NCBI GenBank assembly: GCA_938048505.1
Contig: CALIUX010000013.1
Location: 1 to 7,245 of the forward strand
Length of the DNA stretch: 7,245 bases
Reading direction: 5' to 3'
Source: an uncultured Pseudomonadales bacterium
GTDB taxonomy: Bacteria; Pseudomonadota; Gammaproteobacteria; Pseudomonadales; Cellvibrionaceae
Shown piece after piece: positions 1-5,126 of the stretch. Under the pieces are notes generated by a model. That model did not search any database, was not told the origin of the DNA, and worked only from the letters and a program-made list of their open reading frames with translations. Position numbers and translations under genes: made by a program. Within the stretch, counting starts at the first letter, position 1; each line of letters starts with the position of its first letter.

Positions 1-29
1 TCAATCCCTGTGATTATACTTTTGCTCAC

Positions 30-59
30 TTGCGAGTATACTGATTGTAGCGATATACG
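30..59 (+). promoter_or_regulatory. Weak candidate sigma-70 promoter upstream of rnr
   Basis: A TTGCGA hexamer at 30-35 (4 of 6 matches to TTGACA) lies 18 bases before TATACG at 54-59 (4 of 6 to TATAAT). A second TATACT at 37-42 has no good -35 partner. Transcription from here would give a leader of roughly 40 bases before the rnr start. The match is poor, and rnr could instead be read through from a gene outside the window. Confidence 0.22.
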
Positions 60-104
60 ATATGTCTTTTATCTACTGTCTGTTCTCCATTAAGGTATTC
101 TCTT

Positions 105-2696
105 TTGTCTGAAAACTTGCCTGAAAAGCCCGCTCAAAACACACCACCTAAAGACCCTGCAGCAGAACGCGAGGCGCGTAATTACGCGAATCCGATTGCC
201 AGCCGTGAGCTCATACTTGAGACGCTTGAAAAAGCAAAAGGCCCGCTATCCAAGTTTGCGTTGGCCGAAAAGCTGAGTATCGAAGGTGAGGATCAAGAAG
301 AAGGTTTGCGCCGTCGTTTGATAGCCATGGAGCGTGATGGGCAGGTTATTCGCAACCGCCGTGGCGCTTATGGCCCAGTGAGTAAAATGGACTTGCTAAA
401 AGGGCGAGTCAGCGGGCATCGCGATGGTTATGGCTTTTTGATTGTGCCGGGTGCAGAAGATGACGTGTATTTATCGAACCGCCAAATGCGCAAAGTGTTT
501 GATGGTGATGAAGCGTTAGTTCGGGTCAGCGGTGCAGATTTTAAGGGGCGCCGTGAAGGCAGCATTGTCGAAGTGGTGGAGCGACATACTCGGCAAGTGG
601 TTGGCCGTTATGTTGAAGGCCCAGGTAGCCCGCGTGTTCGGCCAGATAACCCCCGCATTGTGCAAGATATCTTTATTGCAAAAGAAAATGTATTAAAAGC
701 AAAGGAGGGGCAGTTTGTTACGGTTGATATTACTAAGCAGCCTGACCGCTTTGGCTCCACGGAAGGGGTAATCAGCGAAGTACTGGGTGACCATATGGCA
801 CCAGGTATGGAGATTGATGTTGCGATTCGAGCGCACGATATCCCGCATGTCTGGCCCGCAGCGGTAGAACAGCAGGCGAGTAAACTCAGTGATACCGTTG
901 CAGAAAAAGATAAACAGGGTCGAATTGATCTACGTCAATTGCCTTTAGTGACGATTGACGGTGAAGATGCTCGCGATTTTGATGATGCCGTCTACTGTGA
1001 GCGTAAGCCCAGCGGCGGCTGGCGATTATATGTTGCGATTGCTGATGTTTCGCATTATGTCTTGCCAAACAGTGCGCTGGATGCTGAAGCGCAAGTGAGA
1101 GGGAATTCGGTTTACTTCCCTGATCATGTTATTCCTATGCTGCCGCACGTGTTATCAAACGGTTTATGTTCACTCAACCCTGAAGTCGATAGGCTCTGCA
1201 TGGTCTGTGAAATGACCATTAGCGAAGCTGGCCGAATCAGTGGCTACCAGTTTTATGAAGCGGTCATGCATAGTCACGCTCGGCTGACCTACACTAAGGT
1301 GGGTCATATGCTCAGTGCGCGTAATAAAGAACGGGCCGCATTGCGTAAAGAGTATGCACATGTGGTTGCGCATATTGATGAGCTACATAACCTCTACAAA
1401 GCACTACGCAAAATCCGTACAGAGCGTGGTGCCATTGATTTTGAAACCGTTGAAACCCGCATTGAGTTTGATGAGAACCGTAAAATCGAGCAAATTGTGC
1501 CGGTTGTCCGCAATGATGCGCATAAGCTCATTGAAGAATGCATGCTAGCGGCGAACGTGTGTTCTGCCCGCTTCTTAGATAGTCAGAAAATACCGGCACT
1601 GTACCGCGTTCACGACTCACCCAAAGAGCAAAAGCTAGAGAACCTCATCAGCTTTTTAGCGGCACAAGGCCTGCAAATCAAAATGAATAAGCAGGGCAAA
1701 GTAACGCCTGCGAGCTATCAAGAAGTGATGCAATCGCTGGATGGGCGCCCTGATGCCAATATCATTCAAACAGTGATGCTGCGCAGTATGAATCAGGCCG
1801 TTTATCAGCCAGAAAACAAAGGCCACTTTGGTCTTGCTTACGCGGCCTATACGCACTTCACTTCACCTATTCGACGTTACCCCGATTTGCTCGTGCATCG
1901 CGCGATTCGTAGTGTGATTCGCAGTACGCAAGACGCGCCCAAAGTCCGCCGCCATGAGCAAACACCGCAGCAGAAGCCAGAGGTTACGTACCCTTACGAT
2001 GCATCGGCAATGAGTCATTTTGGTGAGCAGTGCTCGCTGACTGAGCGACGCGCCGATGATGCTACCCGTGATGTTATGAGCTGGTTGAAGTGTGAGTTCC
2101 TGCAAAGCCATATTGGTGAGGTTTTCAGTGGGGTCATTTCGGCTGTAACGGGCTTTGGCTTTTTTGTGGAGTTAAAAGATTTATATGTTGAAGGGCTGGT
2201 ACATATTTCGAACTTGCCGCAAGACTATTATCACTTTGAGCCAGTGCACCATCATTTGGTGGGTGAACGTACGCGTAAAGTCTTTGCTTTAGGCGATGCA
2301 GTTACGGTACGCGTGACGCAGGTGAATCTTGATGAGCGTAAAGTCGATTTTGAACTAGATGCCAAACAGCCTCGCAAGCGTAAGGTCGCCCGTTCTGCTA
2401 AAAAAGATTCAGTAAAGGCTTCAACAAAAGCTAATACAGCAAAAAACGGTACAAAAAGCAGTACTGGCAAAGGCAGTATTGAAAAAGGCGGCTCTGAAAA
2501 AGAAGGCGAATCTAAAGATCCTTTGTACAAAAGTAAGCGTGCTAAAAATACTAAAAAAGCGACAAAAGATAAGCTAGCCAAGAAGAGCAAAGCAAAAAAT
2601 AAAAAAAGTACTGTCAAAACAAAGCATGCAAGCAAGCTTAAAAAGTCAGACAAATCCAAAGTGGGCAAAAAGAAAGTCACTAAAAAGAAAACCTAG
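105..2696 (+). CDS. rnr: Ribonuclease R (3'-5' exoribonuclease, RNase II/R family)
   Basis: Processive 3'-5' hydrolytic exoribonuclease that degrades structured RNA, including rRNA fragments and mRNA decay intermediates, in the cytoplasm. The 863 residues show the full family order: an N-terminal winged-helix region (about 25-95, with EREARNYANPI like E. coli), cold-shock/OB domains (about 96-250), the RNB catalytic domain (about 275-605), an S1 domain (about 668-752) and a basic tail. The metal-binding acidic motif GEDARDFDDAV is intact at 286-296; by comparison with E. coli, the catalytic aspartates are D285, D291, D293 and D294. Y337 in RGNSVYFPD matches the RNA-clamping tyrosine, and TSPIRRYPDLLVHR (586-599) is the conserved RNB signature. 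The tail from 754 contains 39 lysines in 110 residues. The start is TTG at 105, with AAGG at 92-95 as ribosome binding site; there is no in-frame ATG back to the TAG at 48-50. It is slightly longer than E. coli RNase R (813 residues), mostly because of the tail. Identification is very secure; the exact start is less so. Confidence 0.97.
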   Translation: MSENLPEKPAQNTPPKDPAAEREARNYANPIASRELILETLEKAKGPLSKFALAEKLSIEGEDQEEGLRRRLIAMERDGQVIRNRRGAYGPVSKMDLLKGRVSGHRDGYGFLIVPGAEDDVYLSNRQMRKVFDGDEALVRVSGADFKGRREGSIVEVVERHTRQVVGRYVEGPGSPRVRPDNPRIVQDIFIAKENVLKAKEGQFVTVDITKQPDRFGSTEGVISEVLGDHMAPGMEIDVAIRAHDIPHVWPAAVEQQASKLSDTVAEKDKQGRIDLRQLPLVTIDGEDARDFDDAVYCERKPSGGWRLYVAIADVSHYVLPNSALDAEAQVRGNSVYFPDHVIPMLPHVLSNGLCSLNPEVDRLCMVCEMTISEAGRISGYQFYEAVMHSHARLTYTKVGHMLSARNKERAALRKEYAHVVAHIDELHNLYKALRKIRTERGAIDFETVETRIEFDENRKIEQIVPVVRNDAHKLIEECMLAANVCSARFLDSQKIPALYRVHDSPKEQKLENLISFLAAQGLQIKMNKQGKVTPASYQEVMQSLDGRPDANIIQTVMLRSMNQAVYQPENKGHFGLAYAAYTHFTSPIRRYPDLLVHRAIRSVIRSTQDAPKVRRHEQTPQQKPEVTYPYDASAMSHFGEQCSLTERRADDATRDVMSWLKCEFLQSHIGEVFSGVISAVTGFGFFVELKDLYVEGLVHISNLPQDYYHFEPVHHHLVGERTRKVFALGDAVTVRVTQVNLDERKVDFELDAKQPRKRKVARSAKKDSVKASTKANTAKNGTKSSTGKGSIEKGGSEKEGESKDPLYKSKRAKNTKKATKDKLAKKSKAKNKKSTVKTKHASKLKKSDKSKVGKKKVTKKKT

Positions 2697-2719
2697 CCGC
2701 GCACGATAAACTTATCACA

Positions 2720-2747
2720 TTAACAATCTCTATTATATCCATTTGAT
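2720..2747 (+). promoter_or_regulatory. Weak candidate promoter for rlmB
   Basis: TTAACA at 2720-2725 matches five of six bases of the -35 consensus. TTTGAT at 2742-2747 matches four of six of the -10 consensus, with a 16-base spacer. If used, transcripts would start near 2754, inside the hairpin that follows. rlmB could equally be read from the rnr transcript, since the gap is only 115 bases. Confidence 0.22.
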
Positions 2748-2750
2748 ACG

Positions 2751-2783
2751 CTGCGAATGCATTCTTCAAGTATGCATTCGCAG
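2751..2783 (+). repeat. Perfect 12-bp inverted repeat between rnr and rlmB
   Basis: CTGCGAATGCAT at 2751-2762 is the exact reverse complement of 2772-2783, with a 9-base spacer (2763-2771). The left arm overlaps a self-palindrome, GAATGCATTC (2755-2764), and ATGCATTC occurs twice in direct orientation (2757-2764 and 2772-2779). No T-tract follows on either strand, so it is not a standard intrinsic terminator. It could be an mRNA processing or stability hairpin at the rnr 3' end, or a regulator site; the sequence does not decide. Confidence 0.75.
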
Positions 2784-2811
2784 TAGTCATAACGGTTAAG
2801 CAACGACATCT

Positions 2812-3555
2812 ATGAAAAACCAAGTTATTTACGGCTTGCATGCCGTGCAATCTGTACTCAAAAGTACCCCTGAGCGTGTGCTGGAACTGCTTGTGCTTAA
2901 AGGGCGGCATGACCAGCGTATGCAAAAGGTTTTACAGGCGGCTAAAACGCATGGCATTACGGTGAGCGAAAAGCCTCGCAAAACGCTTGATAGCATGACT
3001 GACGAGGGCAACCATCAAGGTGTTGTGGCCCTCGCCAAAGCCGGTAAAAGCCATACAGAAGATTACTTGTACGAACTGCTCGATGACTTGGATAACAAAC
3101 CGCCTTTTTTACTGGTTCTGGATGGTATTACCGACCCTCATAATCTTGGTGCCTGCTTACGTACTGCAGATGCTGCGGGTGTGCATGCGGTAATTGTCCC
3201 TAAAGATAACTCTGCCCCATTGACTGAAACCGCGCGTAAAGTGGCCTGTGGCGCGGCAGACTCTGTACCTTTAATACCGGTAACAAATCTAGCGCGTACG
3301 CTTAATAAGCTGCAAGAGCTAGGTTTATGGGTAGTCGGTACTGCCGGTGAAGTAGAAATGAGTCTGTATGAGGCGCCACTGACTGGCCCCCTCGTACTAA
3401 TTATGGGTGCAGAAGGTAAAGGCATGCGGCGCTTAACGCGTGAAAGCTGTGATCATCTCGCATTCATTCCAATGGCCGGTAGCGTCAGCAGCTTAAATGT
3501 TTCGGTTGCTGCGGGTATTTGCCTATTCGAAGCTCAGCGTCAGCGCCAGAACTAG
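2812..3555 (+). CDS. rlmB: 23S rRNA (guanosine(2251)-2'-O)-methyltransferase RlmB
   Basis: SPOUT-family enzyme that uses S-adenosylmethionine to 2'-O-methylate G2251 in the peptidyl-transferase P-loop of 23S rRNA. The 247 residues match the E. coli length (243). The N-terminal substrate-binding domain (about 1-80, beginning [11 protein letters not shown]) is followed by the trefoil-knot SpoU catalytic domain (about 98-245). Conserved motifs are visible: [16 protein letters not shown] (108-123) with the expected N111 and R117, [11 protein letters not shown] (198-208) with E201, and [18 protein letters not shown] (219-236), which forms the knot and cofactor pocket. The ATG at 2812 fits the family N-terminus, but the Shine-Dalgarno is weak, with only TAAG about 11 bases upstream. 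The gene lies 115 bases after rnr in the order known from other gammaproteobacteria, so co-transcription is likely. The related tRNA methyltransferase TrmH is less likely given the N-terminal domain and near-identical catalytic motifs. Confidence 0.96.
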   Translation: MKNQVIYGLHAVQSVLKSTPERVLELLVLKGRHDQRMQKVLQAAKTHGITVSEKPRKTLDSMTDEGNHQGVVALAKAGKSHTEDYLYELLDDLDNKPPFLLVLDGITDPHNLGACLRTADAAGVHAVIVPKDNSAPLTETARKVACGAADSVPLIPVTNLARTLNKLQELGLWVVGTAGEVEMSLYEAPLTGPLVLIMGAEGKGMRRLTRESCDHLAFIPMAGSVSSLNVSVAAGICLFEAQRQRQN

Positions 3556-3604
3556 CCAGCGCCAGCTCGGTATTCTATTCTCAGATTGATATGTGATGTA
3601 CAGC

Positions 3605-3916
3605 ATGACCCTTGAAGATAGTATTATTTTAATTGTGTTGGCGTTTATTTGCTGGGTATTTTGGCAGCAATTAGCCATTAGAGAGCGTGCTTTTAGGTAC
3701 GCTCAAGAATTATGCGAAAAGCATGACGTTCAGCTGCTCGATCAAAGCATCGGGCTGGCTTCAATACGTTTTCAGCGCCTAACACGGGGTGGCTGGGGAC
3801 TGGTTCGGCAGTATCAATTTGAATTCTCAAGCACGGGTGAGCATCGCTATGCTGGCCGAATTTATATGGTAGGTAAAACGATACAGCATTTTGAAATGGA
3901 TGCTTTTAGAGAGTAA
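3605..3916 (+). CDS. DUF3301-like small membrane-anchored protein
   Basis: A protein of about 103 residues that I recognise as resembling the gammaproteobacterial DUF3301 family; its function is unknown. It begins with one hydrophobic segment (about residues 7-20) that probably spans the inner membrane. A charged stretch (IRERAFRYAQELCEKHDVQLLD) follows, then a beta-rich soluble part with QYQFEFSSTGEHRYAGRIY typical of the family, ending in an acidic tail. Three starts are possible: GTG 3593, ATG 3596 and ATG 3605. None has a clear Shine-Dalgarno. I chose 3605 because MTLEDSIIL best fits the short N-terminus before the membrane segment in relatives I remember; 3596 is nearly as good. The start lies about 50 bases after rlmB on the same strand, suggesting one transcript and a possible link to RNA or ribosome metabolism, though that link is inference only. 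The family call rests on remembered pattern, not a search. Confidence 0.8.
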   Translation: MTLEDSIILIVLAFICWVFWQQLAIRERAFRYAQELCEKHDVQLLDQSIGLASIRFQRLTRGGWGLVRQYQFEFSSTGEHRYAGRIYMVGKTIQHFEMDAFRE

Positions 3917-3933
3917 TTATTTTTCTGGAAAAT

Positions 3934-3982
3934 ATGCCTTCACTAAGGAATATTGAGGGCATTGTACGGCTTATATTTTTTT
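3934..3982 (+). terminator. Possible terminator after the DUF3301-like gene
   Basis: ATGCCTTCA (3934-3942) pairs with TGAGGGCAT (3954-3962) as a 9-bp stem with one T-G wobble and an 11-base loop. A run of seven Ts lies at 3976-3982, about 13 bases past the stem, farther than in a classical intrinsic terminator. A competing small stem, CCTT/AAGG (3937-3940 with 3945-3948), overlaps the left arm. The position, 18 bases after the stop, suits an operon end, but the geometry is imperfect. Confidence 0.35.
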
Positions 3983-4123
3983 CGCTTCATCTAAAAATTG
4001 AGGCTGAGATATTTCAAGATGAGCTTAACGCTTTTGTGTGAACCTCTGCATCAATAAACCTTGCAAGACTCAAAAACTCATTTGTTTTCAACTGCATTTA
4101 TACAAAAGCAGGTGCTATGAGTG

Positions 4124-4175
4124 TGCCCGTTTCGTGGGCAGCTATAAATTAGAATATATCCAATTCTGATTTTTT
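4124..4175 (+). repeat. GC hairpin followed by AT-rich stem and T-run
   Basis: TGCCC (4124-4128) pairs with GGGCA (4136-4140) across a 7-base loop. Six bases later, AAATTAGAAT (4146-4155) pairs with 4163-4172 as a 10-bp AT-rich stem with one wobble, running into the T-tract 4170-4175. Either could fold in RNA, but both are weak. They may be parts of a small structured transcript that ends at 4249, or chance structures in AT-rich DNA. Confidence 0.3.
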
Positions 4176-4204
4176 AATAATGATTAGTACTAAGCGATGC
4201 AGTC

Positions 4205-4249
4205 AAAACCGCTGTATAAGGTCTAAACTGAAATTAAGCAGCGTTTTTT
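4205..4249 (+). terminator. Terminator-like hairpin in the intergenic region
   Basis: CGCTG (4210-4214) pairs with CAGCG (4239-4243), followed immediately by six Ts (4244-4249). Pairing extends outward through AAAA (4205-4208) with TTTT if C4209 is bulged. The 24-base loop is long for an intrinsic terminator. On the opposite strand the same stem is followed by GGTTTTG, a weaker tract. No gene is recognised directly upstream, so if it works it may end an unannotated small RNA or leader transcript. Confidence 0.33.
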
Positions 4250-4267
4250 AGTCCGCTCATATCGGCA

Positions 4268-4322
4268 GGTGATTTTTTGATATTCATTAAATTTAAGAAT
4301 TTGATTAATATCTTTGATCACT
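4268..4322. repeat. 55-base AT-rich extended palindrome
   Basis: The inner arms 4279-4293 and 4298-4312 pair over 15 positions with one C/T mismatch and one T-G wobble around the 4-base loop TAAG. Outside a T-rich internal loop, GTGAT (4269-4273) pairs with ATCAC (4317-4321), extended by wobbles at both ends. It contains no known operator that I can match, and no T-tract follows the outer stem. It may be a protein-binding palindrome or an RNA hairpin. Confidence 0.55.
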
Positions 4323-4428
4323 GGTTATTTATAAGCACTACTTAATCTGCTGAATGCAACTCGCTGCTATTGTTTTGTCATATTGTTAGCAAAACGAACG
4401 CAGTACTTCCTATGAATGAATTGAATAC

Positions 4429-4481
4429 AGAGGAGGGCAAATAGATTGAGTCATGTTTTGAAGCCCCTTGGACAGCAATAA
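4429..4481 (+). promoter_or_regulatory. Orphan Shine-Dalgarno with 11-codon reading frame
   Basis: AGAGGAGGG at 4429-4437 is by far the best ribosome binding sequence in the window. Eight bases downstream a TTG at 4446 opens a frame of 11 codons (MSHVLKPLGQQ if TTG is read as Met) ending at TAA 4479-4481. An ATG at 4453 closes after two codons. It could be a leader peptide in the hpf transcript, a remnant of a lost gene, or chance. No family is recognised. Confidence 0.22.
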
Positions 4482-4538
4482 TACCAATTGGTTTTCCCTT
4501 TTATTCTCTGAATGATAACGGGTCACGTAGTAGGCAAA

Positions 4539-4576
4539 GAAATTGCAAGAAAATGAGCAACTCCTCTTGCAATTTC
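4539..4576 (+). promoter_or_regulatory. Perfect 12-bp hairpin in the hpf leader
   Basis: GAAATTGCAAGA (4539-4550) is the exact reverse complement of 4565-4576, with a 14-base loop that itself can pair GAG/CTC (4555-4557 with 4561-4563). It ends 65 bases before the hpf start and is not followed by Ts, so it is not an intrinsic terminator. CTCCTCT at 4561-4567, in the loop and right arm, is exactly complementary to AGAGGAG at 4429-4435, so two alternative folds are possible. Regulatory function is inference. Confidence 0.45.
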
Positions 4577-4641
4577 GAGTCACAGGTAACACATTAATAA
4601 ACGCAACACACACTAAAAACACAGCGAAAGGACAGACAAGT

Positions 4642-4938
4642 ATGCAAATTAATCTTTCTGGTCATCATGTCAATATTACAGACGGCATCCGCGAAGCAGT
4701 TGATAGCAAGTTTAACAAGGTGAGTGGTCATCACCCTCAACTTGACGAGGTCGCAGTTACCGTTACGGTTGAGAAAAACGAACAAAGTGTCGAGGCTAAA
4801 AGTCAGTACATGGGCGCACCGGTCGTGGTGCAAAGTGCTGACAAAGATATGTATTCTGCTATCTCTTCTGCAGCCAAAAAGTTTGATTCTGCCCTGTCCC
4901 ACCGCAAAGGCGCAACCCAAGCACAGCGCCACGCATAA
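4642..4938 (+). CDS. hpf: Short ribosome hibernation promoting factor (HPF/RaiA family)
   Basis: Small cytoplasmic protein that binds the 30S decoding region in stationary phase or stress, blocking mRNA and tRNA and, for short HPF, favouring 100S ribosome dimers together with RMF in gammaproteobacteria. The 98 residues are close to E. coli HPF (95) and lack the C-terminal dimerisation domain of long HPF. The family pattern is visible: MQINLSGHHVNITDGIREAV at the start (first strand and helix), VAVTVTVEK (37-45) and the conserved DMYSAI (69-74) before the second helix. The start is ATG 4642, with AAGGA at 4628-4632 nine bases upstream. The frame stays open upstream to about 4543, but those codons do not fit the family. 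The gene stands alone, with a long structured 5' region and its own hairpins at the 3' end, convergent with trkH. Short HPF usually sits beside rpoN and ptsN, so this could be a second paralog; YfiA/RaiA is the alternative name. Confidence 0.93.
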   Translation: MQINLSGHHVNITDGIREAVDSKFNKVSGHHPQLDEVAVTVTVEKNEQSVEAKSQYMGAPVVVQSADKDMYSAISSAAKKFDSALSHRKGATQAQRHA

Positions 4939-4983
4939 TGCGTGGCGCCCTTATACGCAGAATTTTAAAGGCTGCGTATAAGG
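4926..4983 (+). terminator. Tandem hairpins ending hpf
   Basis: Hairpin 1 pairs GCGCCACGCA (4926-4935) exactly with 4939-4948; its three-base loop TAA is the hpf stop codon. Hairpin 2 pairs CCTTATACGCAG (4949-4960) exactly with 4972-4983, a 12-bp stem with an 11-base loop, starting right after hairpin 1. A pyrimidine-rich, T-containing stretch (CTTCTTAATTGTTTG) follows from 4984. Hairpin 2 with this tract is a plausible Rho-independent terminator for hpf, although the T-tract is interrupted. On the - strand no T-run follows, so it is not a clear terminator for trkH. Confidence 0.6.
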
Positions 4984-4990
4984 CTTCTTA

Positions 4991-5125
4991 ATTGTTTGAT
5001 TAAAAAGTACTTAATTAAACATATTTAGGTAAAAAGCACTGGGTTAAAAAATATTTGATTTAAGAACTGTTAATTTAAGCGCTGTTGGTTTAAATGCTGT
5101 TGGTTTAAATACTATGTGATGAAAA
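4991..5125. repeat. Degenerate tandem array of nine 15-bp units
   Basis: Nine contiguous units start at 4991, 5006, 5021, 5036, 5051, 5066, 5081, 5096 and 5111. The units at 5081 and 5096 are identical (GCTGTTGGTTTAAAT). The others diverge but keep the phase: position 10 is T and positions 12 and 13 are A in all nine, position 5 is T in eight, and positions 6 (T) and 14 (A) hold in seven. The first and last units share 11 of 15 bases. The array begins seven bases after the hpf terminator stem and ends one base before the complement of the trkH stop. No unit is recognised as a known repeat family. Stops interrupt all long frames, so it is not an intact gene. Confidence 0.8.
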
Positions 5126-5126
5126 A

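Larger units (their letters stand above)
3917..4641. other. Long AT-rich intergenic region with structured elements
   Basis: About 725 bases between the DUF3301-like gene and hpf contain no convincing protein gene on either strand. The region is visibly more AT-rich than the genes around it and has frequent stops in all frames. It holds, in order, a hairpin after the upstream gene (3934-3962), a small GC hairpin (4124-4140), an AT-rich stem followed by Ts (4146-4175), a terminator-like hairpin (4205-4249), a 55-base palindrome (4268-4322), a strong orphan Shine-Dalgarno (4429-4437), a perfect 12-bp inverted repeat (4539-4576) and a G-poor leader directly before hpf. I could not identify a convincing promoter for hpf. 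Parts of the region could be a decayed gene, a small RNA locus or a long regulatory leader. Confidence 0.7.

Noticed and set aside
62..112. 16-codon frame (ATG 62) overlapping the rnr start, possible leader peptide
   Set aside because: No Shine-Dalgarno precedes it, and the overlap with TTG 105 can be explained by chance; the AAGG at 92-95 clearly serves rnr.
2252..2680. Hydrophobic 142-residue reading frame on the - strand
   Set aside because: It is the antisense of the lysine-rich RNase R tail; AAA/AAG codons read backwards give Phe and Leu, so the apparent membrane segments are an artefact.
4210..4249. Integron attC-like site around GTCTAAAC and CAGCG
   Set aside because: The required R and L core pairs are not present in the right order and spacing; the structure fits a terminator-like hairpin better.
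4410..4622. 70-residue reading frame on the - strand in the hpf leader
   Set aside because: No recognisable family, no ribosome binding site seen, and it overlaps structured leader sequence; its composition looks random.
4543..4641. N-terminal extension of hpf starting at TTG 4543
   Set aside because: The extra 33 residues do not fit the HPF family, lie across the 12-bp hairpin and lack a ribosome binding site; ATG 4642 has a good one and aligns with the family start.
4991..5125. CRISPR array
   Set aside because: The units are 15 bp, contiguous and degenerate with no unique spacers, and no cas genes are present.
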